Assembly: GCA_008828725.1 (NCBI GenBank)
Contig: MEHQ01001788.1
Span: forward strand, 90,834-154,833
DNA from: Saccharina japonica
Lineage: Eukaryota; Sar; Phaeophyceae; Laminariales; Laminariaceae
Direction of reading: 5' to 3'
Length of the DNA: 64,000 nt
Every line of letters begins with the position of its first letter. Position 1 is the stretch's first letter. Shown here in pieces: positions 23,463-38,100 of the stretch. The translations under genes and the position numbers were made by a program. The notes below the pieces were generated by a model that saw nothing but the letters and a program-made list of their open reading frames with translations, searched no databases and was not told the origin of the DNA.

Positions 23463-26400
23463 ATGAAGATTCCGCTTATCGCCGCGGCCGCCGTCGTGGG
23501 CGGTGGCTGCTGCCCGCAGGCCGAAGCCTTTGTGCCCACCTCATCCAAGATATCCTCCGCTGCCGTCGGCCGAAGCCATGCTGGTTCTTCCATGTTGAGG
23601 TTTGCCGAGGCAGCATCCGCAGCGCACAGGCACCACCAGCCTGCCTCGGCGAGGAGGAGGAGATCAGTCCCGTCAGCCCTCAGCATGAAGTCGCAGGCCA
23701 CACGCGTCAAGGCGGATGTGAGTTTGTCTATAGATGTCTATCGTGTTTACGATGTGATGATGTTTGCAAGTTTTTTCGCTCCGCTGAGCTCGGCGTGTGT
23801 CTCAGCATCCCAACAACAATCCGCATCCTCCCCCCATCTCCCACCCCCAAGCCACGGCAGCAGCGCAGACGAGAAGTAGTGGATAACTCTTCCCAGCGCC
23901 TTTTTTAACCGGAGGGCTTCGGTGGCAACAAGGAGCTTCTTCTCTTGCTCCTGACCCTAGCCCTCTGTGCTGACAAAAGGGCGCCTTGTTTGCCTGTTTA
24001 GATCTTGCGAGGCGCATTTTTTTTTAGCCTGCGACGTTGCTTGTTTTACGTTTGTTCTGCTTCGTTCTCTTGCGACGCGCGTATAAATTGCAAGTGAAAA
24101 AGTCGTAAATTAGGCGCAAAATCGTCGACTCTAATGTAATACGTACTGCTGCTGCTGCACTCATTGCTGCTGCTGCTGTGCTTGCGTGTTGCGGCGCGTT
24201 GTGTGTCGTGTTGAACTGTGGCTTCAGGCCCCCTCTGGATCTGCAGCGACCGATGACGTGAAGCGCGTGTACCTCCTGCACGAGGGGAACAAGGACATGA
24301 AGGTGAGATCCACAGGTGATGCATACCCCCAACAGCCGCCCCCGTCCTCCGGCGGCATGTTGTTTTTTTAGTGTACACATACAAAATGACACTTGGAAAC
24401 TCACTGCTCTCTTTGGGAACAGCAGCAGCAACGCGGGTCCCTCCCTGCCTGTGGATGCCGTACGTACTGCTGTCTGCTTTGGCGTGCGTGCGTGTGTGCG
24501 TTTGTTACTTTTATCTTGCTCACGATGTTATGTTCATGGTTGCTCCGCATTTTGGTATTGCCCGTTCGCCCGTACTTGATCGTACGTACGTATGGAAATG
24601 TTCTGCTGCTTCGCTACTGAAAAAGTTCTGGCACGTATCACACGTATAAGTAGATGATGATGTCATACCGACTACTCGTAAGAACGTACCTGACACCCCA
24701 CTGGCCCGAGAGAGAACAGCCCTCCTACGTACTCTTCACTCTGCACGAGTCGTACACATCATCTAGCCTTGTCTAGCCGTATGTATAGATGTATAGCACA
24801 GAACAAAGCTCCGTCGTATTCATACGTATAATACGAGTACTACATTGCCGCGAGCGATTCGGAGCGTTTCCGGTGCTGCTCATGTTCCATGCGTTGCCAC
24901 CACGTCTCTTGTCTTTGCTTGGCGCGGTGGATAGCGTTCTTGCTGTACGTCATGTGATGGCTTTTAGGCTTTAGTCTATACCAGGGTATAGCCCGAAGAC
25001 TGGGGGCGGTCGAGCGCCAAGCGCACGTTTTTGCGCCTATAGCGGCGCAAAAAAACAGAGTGCGCATGGCTCCACACTCGACGTACACGTAAATCAGGTA
25101 CATACAGGCAACAACTACATAACACAGCAGTATTAATACTCGTTGCCTCCCGCTTTCTTTTTCTGCACCACAGCAGCGTGTACTGGGTGGGTACTGGTGG
25201 TGAATCTCCATACAGTCGAACACAGAGCCTACATGGGGTATGACCCTTCATAGTACAGAACAGACACTGGGTGTGCAATCGCTGTCGTTGGGTACATGCC
25301 CACATAGAAAAGCGGTTTAAATTGAAGAGTCACACCTCGGACAACAACAACAACCTCGGACAGGTCATGATATCTATCTATCAACAAGATCAGCTACTAC
25401 AGCTGTAGATCATCTATATAGTTCCTCGTCTGCCCTTGTGAGAGGTTGCGCAGGATCTGCATACAGCAGTACAGATCTAACCAAGGGAGCATGTGTTACA
25501 GGGGGTAGATGATGCAGACTGGACGGGTTCCATCCGGCGACATGAGCTGATGTATATACAGCAGTAGCAAGATAATATATACCATGTCGGGAATGTGGCG
25601 GCCTTGAAATATGTACGTAGATTATCAAGTGGGAATGATCTGGATGATCTGTCCGAGGTGTGACTGCTCTGTACCAGTCTTGATATCTACTCTGTACCAG
25701 GTACCAGATACTGGTGCCCGTATGATACAAGCCAGTGCTACTGCAGTAGTAGTAATGCTCTCTCGCTCGCTCGACCGTCGATCATCCGTTCGCTCGTTAT
25801 TGCCGGCCTCGGGCCGCCTTCGTCGATCGTTCGCTCGCTCGCTCGCTCAATCGGTCGATTGCGCCGTCGCTCGCACGCCGCCGCCGCTCTTGTTACTGCT
25901 GCAATGCTAATATTGACATTCATATATAATCATTCATAGAGCCGGTCGCCCCGGTGGTCTAGCTGGTAGCCACGAAGCCTGTAGGGCCGGATGTCGAGGG
26001 TTCGATTCTCCCCATGGAGGTTTTTATTCTCAAATGACACCGACTGTCGAGAGCGCAAATTATAGCGTGGGTAAGCAAAATTCGACGAGAGTTGGTGAGG
26101 GAAGAATGTGCTGAAATATTCTCGCGATAAAAATGCAAAGCAAGAACCGTAGTGGGGGAGGAGGGAGAGGAGCCTACTTTGTGACCCCGGATCTGAGTTA
26201 CGAGTAGGGAGGGAGAAAGGCGGAAGTGCGAAGACAATGAATGGGATGGAAAAGAAAAAAGAAAAAAAAATGAAGAAGAAAGCATGCAGTTCGCCGTCGT
26301 TCAGCGTGTGTACGTTCATGGAGTACCGAGTACGTGTGTACCAGGTACGTAGTTATGAACTGTTGTCTATCGACGTCGGCCTCGTGTCATATCATATATC

Positions 26401-29400
26401 ATACCCTGGTACGGTATGTAGGAGCTACGCGATACATCACAATTTTTTCATCATGCCCGTACTCGTACCTTTTTGCCAGCCGTCAGCTATGAGTTCGGAG
26501 TACTCTTCTTACTGCATAGCAATGCAGTTTCTCTGTGTCGTAGTTTTGTGACCACAGAGCTTGTACCAGTATCTCTCTTAAGATTGAAGAATCGCCACGG
26601 GCACTATTAATAGGTGTGCTGGATGTCCACGGGTAAAAATAACGGTTTATTAGTGTGAAGAACACACACAAACCTCAAGATTTTAGATTGGCCGATGTTC
26701 ATCAGCCTTGCCAAGCTGCTGAGTGACTACGACGTACATGTGACTGGTCGAACTACACAGCAGGACTATCAACAGTCACACGACACACGACACGGTATCC
26801 CAGCTAATATTCCTCGTGAAGAGGATAGTATTTATATACCAGGTACAGCAGTTGGGCAGTAAAACCCGAAAGGGGATTCCCTGGTATCAGTACAGCAGTA
26901 CGGACTCTTGTCATGTAGGGTACCTGCCTTATATCCATACGAAGTATGGATCATATCATACCAGGTACATACGTAAGTGTTCTGAGTGTTGTTGGGTAGA
27001 CAGAACAACAATGCTATTAATATTAATATCAAACACACATGACACATATAATACATTTTCATGCGTGTCATACCTGGTGTCAATGCATGCTCAATATGCT
27101 GTGATACAACAAAACACTCGTTGTCTAGTTCTGTCTGTTTTGTCAAAAGTAACTTTATAACGAACTCTTCCATTTTGTTCCATGTTCCATCACTAATAAT
27201 ACGACAGACGACGAGTACCGCCGGGTCCTTCCGTGCTTACGCACTTCCTTGCTTCCTTGTATATATATGCTACCTGGTATAGGTGCGCATGCACGTGATG
27301 CTGCACCTGCCAGCAACTCGCTTTCTCCGTTCTCTATTTTTTACTCTAATTCCAAGTGTGTCCCCAGAACGAGTGCTGTCCTTGAGGTACAAAAGGGTTG
27401 TTGAGGACAGCACCACGAACTATTAATTCGTAGCACTACTCGTATAAATACGTTGTGTTGATGTTACGGGGGACTATGAGTAATTAGGACTAAAAATAGT
27501 TGGCAAAAACAGGTAAACATGTCAATATACAGGTTTTCCGTGTGTACGGTAGACCTATTTACTATGTAGTTCTATGTATGGTTCTCCGTATTATTACGGG
27601 GGACCATAGTAAATAGGACCTATGTTACACACGAAAAACTTTATGTTTACCCAGGGGCGTCCAGAAAAAAGAGAAAACGACACACCACACCCCCAGAGGT
27701 CGGAATAGAAAACCGCTGCAACCGTTGTGATCACATGATGAAATAAGAAAATGGAAAAAAAAATATCCTTATTTTCATTTTTTTCACTTGGTTTTAGTAA
27801 CCCCCCCCCCGGTTGGCGTCGGTTGGCAACGACGCTGTAAAACACGCCACTCGCTGCGTGAGCTAGACGACCAGTTGTGGTGGTGATTGGTGGTGTTGGT
27901 GGCGTTTTGTTTGTATGGTGGCGTTTTTTGTGTTGTTTGTTATTAAATAGTGATGTTTGATCGTGGCCGTGTTGGTGTTGGTGGTTATATTCGTGTTTGT
28001 TTATATGTTGTGTTTATTGGTGACTGCAGTACGTACTTATCATATTATAAAAAGAAAAAAGAAGAGCTCGGGCTAACCCCACCTCCACCTGCCAAACATG
28101 TGTCATGTGTCGTGTGTCAACTTAGCCCATCGTTTCCGTATGCATACACAACAATATATGGTCAAATGGCATACGGCACAAGCGCAGAAACATTTCCTCG
28201 CTGTAATGCTGCAACATGTATCTCCGGACCATCATTGATGATTTGGGAGACAGGATCATTAGCCGCCCTCCCTCAGCCAAGGATCAAGAGGCGCCCTCCC
28301 TGCTGGGGATAGACCCATCAATTGTCACTCCGATCATATTTTTTCAATTTTCGATTCAATGTTGAACTTTTGCCAAGCGATGAGTCTGCTGTCTTATCTT
28401 GTATCTTAACAAAAATACACCACAACTCATTCTCGTTGTGTGTGCCTACACGAGGGTGATGACTCGTAGCCTCCATTTTTTTTCTGGGAGGATCATGACC
28501 CAAATAAGGTGTGTGCCCCCCTTATTGTTTTGGAAAAAAATCGGCTAGGTGAATTAATCCCAGGGATGTGCCATCTCAAGTGTTAGGCGGTTTTCACGGC
28601 TGGCGACGATCACATCTTTCATTGACCATGAGAGCGGGATCAATTTCAACATTGATAACCTGGTATATACACAGTCAGTACATAGTCATAGTACGTAGAC
28701 TATATGCGTACACGAGGTAACGTTTAGCCACGCTACTAACTGTGATTTCGCAGACTCACGAAATAGGACGATTTCCCCGGGTTTTAACGATTATTCGATT
28801 TTTGTGTCGTGTACTACTGTAGTACGGAGGACCGTAGTAATAAGGACCAATAGTGTTTTAAAAATAACAGTAAAGAGAGGTGGTCGATTTTTTTTTTTTC
28901 GACATCTCACAGAATTTTTTGTTCGTTAGGGGGTTGTGGTGGTGATTGGTGGTGTTGGTGGCGTTTTGTTTGTATGGTGGCGTTTTTTGTGTTGTTTGTT
29001 ATTAAATAGTGATGTTTGATCGTGGCCGTGTTGGTGTTGGTGGTTATATTCGTGTTTGTTTATATGTTGTGTTTATTGGTGACTGCAGTACGTACTTATC
29101 ATATTATAAAAAGAAAAAAGAAGAGCTCGGGCTAACCCCACCTCCACCTGCCAAACATGTGTCATGTGTCGTGTGTCAACTTAGCCCATCGTTTCCGTAT
29201 GCATACACAACAATATATGGTCAAATGGCATACGGCACAAGCGCAGAAACATTTCCTCGCTGTAATGCTGCAACATGTATCTCCGGACCATCATTGATGA
29301 TTTGGGAGACAGGATCATTAGCCGCCCTCCCTCAGCCAAGGATCAAGAGGCGCCCTCCCTGCTGGGGATAGACCCATCAATTGTCACTCCGATCATATTT

Positions 29401-32400
29401 TTTCAATTTTCGATTCAATGTTGAACTTTTGCCAAGCGATGAGTCTGCTGTCTTATCTTGTATCTTAACAAAAATACACCACAACTCATTCTCGTTGTGT
29501 GTGCCTACACGAGGGTGATGACTCGTAGCCTCCATTTTTTTTCTGGGAGGATCATGACCCAAATAAGGTGTGTGCCCCCCTTATTGTTTTGGAAAAAAAT
29601 CGGCTAGGTGAATTAATCCCAGGGATGTGCCATCTCAAGTGTTAGGCGGTTTTCACGGCTGGCGACGATCACATCTTTCATTGACCATGAGAGCGGGATC
29701 AATTTCAACATTGATAACCTGGTATATACACAGTCAGTACATAGTCATAGTACGTAGACTATATGCGTACACGAGGTAACGTTTAGCCACGCTACTAACT
29801 GTGATTTCGCAGACTCACGAAATAGGACGATTTCCCCGGGTTTTAACGATTATTCGATTTTTGTGTCGTGTACTACTGTAGTACGGAGGACCGTAGTAAT
29901 AAGGACCAATAGTGTTTTAAAAATAAGCAGTAAAGAGAGGTGGTCGATTTTTTTTTTTTCGACATCTCACAGAATTTTTTGTTCGTTAGGGGGCCTCTCG
30001 AGCATCTGTGCTCCCACCGGTTGTTGTGTTGTGTAGAGCAAGCAGCAAGGTTGGGGCCTATGGGAGACATGTCCCATAGTTTGTGCCGTTCTGCGTCGGT
30101 AGAATGCTCGGTGTGTGTAGGCCAATGAAACTGAGAGCCAAAAGTTACCGTAACTTTTGATCAAAAACGTACTTCTCTAAAGTACTTTTTTGCCGTTTTT
30201 TAAAAAATTTACCGCAAATCCTTCCTTCGGGAGAATTTTTAGAGAAGTAAAAGTAAGAAAAAAAAAAAACGCAAACACTCCATTAATAACACTATTTGGT
30301 CCTATTTACTACGGTCCTCCGTACTACAGTAGTACACGACACAAAAATCGAATAATCGTTAAAACCCGGGGAAATCGTCCTATTTCGTGAGTCTGCGAAA
30401 TCACAGTTAGTAGCGTGGCTAAACGTTACCTCGTGTACGCATATAGTCTACGTACTATGACTATGTACTGACTGTGTATATACCAGGTTATCAATGTTGA
30501 AATTGATCCCGCTCTCATGGTCAATGAAAGATGTGATCGTCGCCAGCCGTGAAAACCGCCTAACACTTGAGATGGCACATCCCTGGGATTAATTCACCTA
30601 GCCGATTTTTTTCCAAAACAATAAGGGGGGCACACACCTTATTTGGGTCATGATCCTCCCAGAAAAAAAATGGAGGCTACGAGTCATCACCCTCGTGTAG
30701 GCACACACAACGAGAATGAGTTGTGGTGTATTTTTGTTAAGATACAAGATAAGACAGCAGACTCATCGCTTGGCAAAAGTTCAACATTGAATCGAAAATT
30801 GAAAAAATATGATCGGAGTGACAATTGATGGGTCTATCCCCAGCAGGGAGGGCGCCTCTTGATCCTTGGCTGAGGGAGGGCGGCTAATGATCCTGTCTCC
30901 CAAATCATCAATGATGGTCCGGAGATACATGTTGCAGCATTACAGCGAGGAAATGTTTCTGCGCTTGTGCCGTATGCCATTTGACCATATATTGTTGTGT
31001 ATGCATACGGAAACGATGGGCTAAGTTGACACACGACACATGACACATGTTTGGCAGGTGGAGGTGGGGTTAGCCCGAGCTCTTCTTTTTTCTTTTTATA
31101 ATATGATAAGTACGTACTGCAGTCACCAATAAACACAACATATAAACAAACACGAATATAACCACCAACACCAACACGGCCACGATCAAACATCACTATT
31201 TAATAACAAACAACACAAAAAACGCCACCATACAAACAAAACGCCACCAACACCACCAATCACCACCACAATTAATAGCATAGACAACACTACAGCCACC
31301 ACCACCACCATCACGACCACCACCACCAATACCATGCCACCAATACCCTACCACCACCAACACCAAAAAAAAGCCCACAAAATCCTCAAAAACCTAAAAA
31401 AACACCAATAATCCTTTACTGAATCGCAGTTGCTTCTCGGTGGCAAAGGGGCGAACCTGTGCGAAATGGCGAAGCTGTCCCTGCCCGTGCCACCGGCTTT
31501 CGTGATCACCACGGAGACCTGCCTGGAGTACTTCAAGGAGGGCACCGGAAACCTCCCCGCCGCTCTGAATTACGAGGCCGAGCTGAAGGTTCTCGAGGAC
31601 GACACGGGCAAGAAGTTCGGAGACCCGTCCAACCCCCTCCTCGTGTCCGTGCGCTCGGGCGCGCCGGCCTCCATGCCAGGTGTGAGAGGACGAAGCGCCG
31701 TGCGTTACGTGGTATGATCTGATAAAAGCGCTGGTTTCTCTCTGGGAAACTGAAGTCCACACCTCGGATATAATAGATAAGAGCATGATCTTAGAAAATA
31801 TCATATAAGATCATGAAAGATCATGATCGTTGATAAGATCATGAAAGATCATGATCTTGGATAAGATCATGAAATATAATGATAATATCATGAAAGATAA
31901 TGATCTTAGATAAGATCATGATCTTTTGTAAATAGGGACCAAATATTGTTAGTAAAAATGGGGAAATATATAGGTTTTTGTGTCTATCGTAGGTTCTGTT
32001 TACTATGGTCCCCCGTAATTGCTCTTTTCCAGCCGTCGTGAGAGGTTGTGCGGGATGTGCATATATGGTACAGATCCAACCCAGGAAGCTTGTGCTACTG
32101 CTGTACGTAGATCATGCAGATTTTTCGAGACCCACCCGGCAACATGAGCTATAGATCATACAGATCATGCAAGATCGGGAATAGATCTGCCTTGAAAGGT
32201 CTACTGCTTATTATAGTATGGACCATGAAGTGGGAATCAATCGATTGTTTGTTGTTTCTGGCTGTTCGCGGGGTCGGGTCAAACCTCACGGGTCTGTCGG
32301 GTCGGGGGTGCAAGAGTGACCCGACCCGACTCGTGAGAGTTTGAAAACATCTCGACCCTACCCGACCCGTGAGATTTCAGAAACTTGCTCGTGCAGAGCC

Positions 32401-34761
32401 CTGCTGAGTTTTAACAGCGCCAAAAATAGGGTAACTTTTACGGGTTTCCTGAAGCCAATTATACCACGTTCATCCGACCGAGATCCGTCTATATGTATAC
32501 GATTCACCAAGGCACGCAAGTGGACAATGGCTAGATTTTTTTGTCCTGCTCGATTTCCTAGCGACGGTTATATACATGGTATATACGTAGTATATTTTGC
32601 TTATTAGCGCTGACAGCCCATGTTTTCTTTCTTCGTGAAGGCACTCCTACGCCGATCTCCTTGTCTACTCCGATGTTTTGACGTTTCGTTTTGGCTTTCG
32701 TCTGTTTTTGTTTCTGCTGCCGTTGCCGTCGTCGTTGGTTCGGTGCTTGCTTCATCGCGCTTTTCGGCCTTCCATCGTCACCTCACCACGATCCTCGTCA
32801 AATCGTCATCACATCATCATCTTCATCATCATCATCATCATCATCGTCTTCGTCATCATAATAAAATCATGCAAAACATCATCGTCATCAAATCATCAAA
32901 TATCATCATCATCGTCACCATCATCATCACCATCATTCTCATCGTTCATCATGAACGTCATCGTCTTCATCATGGTCATCATGTTTATCATCATCATCGC
33001 CACGTCCGATGTGTTTCAGGGATGATGGACACCGTCCTCAACCTGGGCCTCAACGACGACATCGTCCAGGTATGATGGCATGGCATGATACGATCATATC
33101 CATGTTTCGGCGGCGACGTTTTGTCTAGGAGCAAGAATGTGTGGGATAACTATTTTGTTGTTGGTGATGGTGTTGGGTGTTGTCTGGTGGTTGATGTTAG
33201 TGAGCGCAGTCAAGCGGCCAATTGGCATGTATACAGCATGAATTTGTCATGAGCTAGCTAGCTATGCACCAGGACTATACGAAGTACCAAATTATAGCAC
33301 AAGTAGAGCTCTAGACTGGACTATCTTGTCCAGAGAAGAAAAAACAAAGTCTTGTGATTCATTTCACTGATAACTATTATCTTTCCTTTCCCCCTTCCTT
33401 TCCCTCGGCATCGCCCCTCTCCCCCCACCCCCCTCACCCCATCCCGCCCTCGCTTCGGCATCACTCACTGTGCTGGGATGTTTTTGTGTTTTTTTTTACA
33501 AAACAGGGCATCATCGACTCCACGGGCAACGAGCGATTCGCGTACGACACGTACCGGCGATTCCTCAACATGTACTCCGACGTGGTCATGAACCTCGACA
33601 AGGAACCATTTGAGGAGGTGAAAAACATAGCGAAGAAATTGACTAAAAAAACAATAGAAATCGTCAAGAAATTGACAAAAACAAAAACAAAAAACCCCGG
33701 GATATACCGGTATCGCTCGGGGTGAATGAAATACATTGCTTACTCGTACGTAAATGACTTTGACGGAAGTGACAAAAACAGAAGAACGGTATACGGTACC
33801 GCTCGGGGTAAAATTCATCGATTACTCGTAATGACTTTTGAGTTAAAAGTGTATGCATTCATGTTTTTTTTTTTTTAAGCGGTGTGAGCGTGGTGCGTTT
33901 TTTTGTTTCGAGCGGGGGTGGTCCATTCGCGAATACTGACTATTAGTAGCCCTTTTTCTTCATGATTGTCAGGGGGGGGGGGGGGGTTTTTTTTCACAAT
34001 CACCGGAGTTTTTTCGAGGACGTAATGATGATGACGATGACGATGGCCATGACAACGATTATGGCGATGATGGTGGTACTCTGTAACGAGAATGACGCTG
34101 AAAAATGAAAGGATGGTGGTCATGACGCTGAGGATCATTATGGTGATTTTGATTATGATTAATTGTGTTTTATGATTATGATTTTTGTGAATGCAATGAT
34201 AGGTTATCACGGAGATCAAGAAGAAGAAGGGGGTCAAGCTTGACCTGGAAATGGAAGCCCACGACTGGAAGGAGGTGGGTCAGCTTTTCCGCTTGTCATG
34301 GGAGGAGAGGGGGGGTGCTTCGTCTGCATAGAAGAGACTTTTTAATGCGATCGAATTGATGTCGCTTAACTAACTATTGATTGTGTTGCGCGGGGGCACT
34401 ACAACTATAGTGTCGCTGCTCTTATTACTGCGTTTGTACTGCTGCTATTGCTACTGGTACTGTTGCTAAGGCTACTACTTGTCTTCAGTAGGTACCCCTA
34501 TTTATGAGCGGCATGCCCCGTGACAAGCTAAAACAAGCGCTCTTAGCTACACGTTGCTCTTATCTGTAGTGGGAAATGCATAGCTTTTTAGTATATAGGT
34601 GGGACATGCCGATTTGACCGCTCTTGAATCCCGAATGCTCTTATCTTGGCCGCTCTTAAATCGGGGTACCCACTGTACCTGTACTATTTATTGATTAATG
34701 GCGCATTTACCACGAGTACTCTTGGTGGTGGCTGTCCTACTTTGACTACTGCTACTGCTAC

Positions 34762-34851
<90 letters not shown>

Positions 34852-34871
34852 AACTACTACTACTACTACTT

Positions 34872-34933
<62 letters not shown>

Positions 34934-34946
34934 GCACTACTACTCT

Positions 34947-34980
<34 letters not shown>

Positions 34981-35082
34981 CTACTCACTACCACTACTAC
35001 TACTACTACCACTACCACTACTACTACTACTTACTACTACTACTACTATCTACTACTCTACTACCACTACTACTACCACTAC

Positions 35083-35122
<40 letters not shown>

Positions 35123-38100
35123 CTACTCACTACTACTACTACTACTACCACTACACTACTACTCCACTACCTAATACTGCTCTACTACTACTACTACTAC
35201 TACCACTACTACTACTACTTGCTATATACTAACTCTACTACGCTACTACTGCTACTGTACTACTACCATGCTACTGCTACTACTACTACTACTGCTACTG
35301 CTACTGCTGACTACTGCACTGACTGAGCACTGGCTACATGCTTACTGCTGCTACTGCTGCTGCTACTGCTACCTTCCGCCTGCCAAAACCATGCATTCCC
35401 TCATAAACAAACAAATTAAACCCCCCCTGCTTGTTGGTGAAAACCCAACGTGCTCCGTCCCGGCATTGTAGGGATGCGAGGGTCTATGGTCATACGACTA
35501 CGGCCGTGCACGATATGAGTACACCCCCCCCTCCCGTGCTCCGTCTCGAAAGGAATGCGTTGTCAATGGTCAAATGACTAAGGCAAGCAACAAATGAGTA
35601 CGCCCCCCCCCTCCCCTTCCCCCTCCGAATCTTGTGCACATACAAATGCTACGTACACCAACCACAACCAAAAGGTGGTGGACCGGTTCAAGAAGCTCAA
35701 CCCCAACGTGCCCACGGACCCCCGGGAGCAGCTGCGCGGGGCGGTGCTGGCCGTGTTCAGGTCGTGGAACAACGACCGGGCCATTCGGTACCGCTCTTAC
35801 AACGGCATCCCTGACGAGTGGGGTACTGCGGTGTCGGTGCAGGCGATGGCGTACGGTAACATGAACGACGGCTGCGGAACGGGTGTGGCGTTTTCGAGGA
35901 ACCCTTCCACCGGAGAGAACAAGTTCTTTGGCGGTGAGTCACTACTTGTTTATTTTTCGATTTCCTTTTTACTGTAGTGACAAAAACAATACGGCTGTTC
36001 TCTTCTCATTTTGGTTTTATTTACTTGTTTTTGGTGACATTTCGTTTTTTTTTATCCCCCCCCTCCCCCCCCCTCGTTTTCTTCGGCTCCTTCGTTTTTT
36101 TTTTTCGTATTCGTGTGTTTGACTTTTGGTTTGTTGATTTTGTTTCACGCGCGTGTCGGAAGAATTCCTTCCCAACGCCGCTGGCGAGGACGTGGTTGCC
36201 GGCATCCGCACCCCCCAGCCCCTGGAGGAGATGGCCGAGAAGTGGCCGGAGGTTTACGCGGAGCTGTACAAGTACCAGGAGCAGCTCGAGAAGTACTACG
36301 GCGACATGCAGGTAAAACGATGCTAGTGGTGTTGATGATGGAGATGGTTTTATGTTGGTGTCGGTGTGTGGTGATGGTTTGTGTTGGTGCTGGTGTTGGC
36401 ACATGGGTGGTGGTTTGTGTTTCTGTGGGTGCTGGTGTTGGTTGTGGGTGGTGGTGGTGATGGTAGTTTTATATTGGGTGCTGGTGTCGGTGGCGGTTGT
36501 ATTGTTGTTGGTAAGAGGGGCTGTAGTGGTTTTGCGTGGTGCCGGTGTTGGTGTTGGGGGGGTGGTCGGGGTCATGGTCGGTTTTTATGTCGGTGGTGGT
36601 GGTGGTGATGCTGTTGGTGATGGTGAAGATATTAGTAGTGGTTTTTGGGCGGTGGCGGTGTTGGGTGGTGTTGTTGAAGTTTTGATTGGTGGTGGTGGTG
36701 GTGGTTTTGGTGTCGCTGTCGTCTGTTTTTGGTTTTTGGGAGTCGAACCGGCAGGAGAGGGAAAACAAAAGGCACGAGTCTCCTCTCCTTTCCGTTATAT
36801 AAAAGGTTTTCATGCTGAAAATACATATTTTTCCATGGGAGACGGGGCTTAAGTTTTCCGTACAGCAGGATTTTGCAGTCGTTGCTAATTTTGCGCTCTC
36901 TGTCGCTTTTTGGTTTGGTTAGCTCGTGCGTTGTTCACGAGCCTAGATCGACATTCACACGATTCATCCCATTACCGTTTCCGTCTGGTTCATACGAAGT
37001 AACTGTATGGGAGTAGGCGGGGCACTTTTATGAGTCTCCAAAACGTTACCCTAGATAACTGCTTTTAGGAAACGATTTCAACACAAACATCGAAACCAAT
37101 TCGCATAATAAACCCTCGCCTGGGAGACCGACAACCCCCCCCTCCTCTCTATAACCCCGTGCCCCTCAATCTCACCCCTCCCCTCTCCTTTCTCCCTCGC
37201 CCCCCTCCTCCTCCTGCTCCTCCTCCTCGTGCTCGTCCTTGTCCTCCTCCTCTTCTTCCTTCACCCCCCCCCCTCCTTTCTCCCCTACCCCCCCCCCCCC
37301 CCCCCCGCGCCCCCCCCCCGTGCTCGTCCTTTGCCTCCCCCCCCTCTTCCTTCCCCCCCCCCCCTCCTTTCTCCCCTACCCCCCCCCCCCCCCCCCCGCG
37401 CCCCCCCCCCGTGCTCGTCCTTTGCCTCCCCCCCCTCTTCCTTCCCCCCCCCCCCTCCTTTCTCCCCTACCCCCCCCCTTCGCCACCATCTCCTCCTCCT
37501 CCTTCTCCTCCTCTTCCTCCTCCTCCTCCCCCTCCTCCTCTGTCCTTCTCTTCCTTCTTTGTCCTCTTCCTCCTCCGCCCTTCTCTGTCCTCCTCCTCTT
37601 CCTCCTCCCTCCTCCCCCTTGCTCCTCTCTCTCCAGGACATCGAGTTCACGGTGGAGAACGGGCGTCTGTACATGCTCCAGTGCCGTAACGGTAAGCGGA
37701 CCGCCAAGGCCTCGGTCAAGATCGCGGTTGACATGGTGAAGGAGGGCACCCTCACGCAGTCCGAAGCCCTGCTCCGCATCCCCGCGAACCAGATGGACTT
37801 CTTCCTCCACCCTACCCTCGACCCTTCCGCTGACAAGGTATGTTCTGGTTATATGGGAAGGGGGGGGGGGGGAGGTTGGATCTGTGCTATCTAGGTAGAT
37901 CCTGCACAACCTTTCACAAGGGCAGGTGAAAGCATTGGATGGTCTACAGTAGATCATGATGTATCTGTAGGTGATCTAGGTCATGATCTGTCTGTGGGTG
38001 ATCTGTAGATCATGATATGTCTGTAGGTGATCTGTAGATCATGACCTCTTCTGTAGGTGGTCTAGATCATGATGTATCCCATGGCCCAAATGATAAAATG

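Noticed and set aside
25947..26022. Functional tRNA-Tyr gene
   Set aside because: The A and B boxes fit, but the acceptor stem does not pair and the anticodon stem is poor. A SINE head is more likely.
27950..31196. A 120-codon frame present three times and unchanged
   Set aside because: Its conservation follows from the near-identity of the 1.06-kb units. The translation has no recognisable features and the units lie within an intron.
34646..35326. 226-codon open frame rich in Thr, Leu and Tyr
   Set aside because: It is the translation of an ACT microsatellite inside PPDK intron 6.
37159..37957. Several long Pro-rich or Gly/Glu-rich frames on both strands
   Set aside because: They arise from the C-rich tract before PPDK exon 9; only 37637-37837 is coding, in the PPDK frame.
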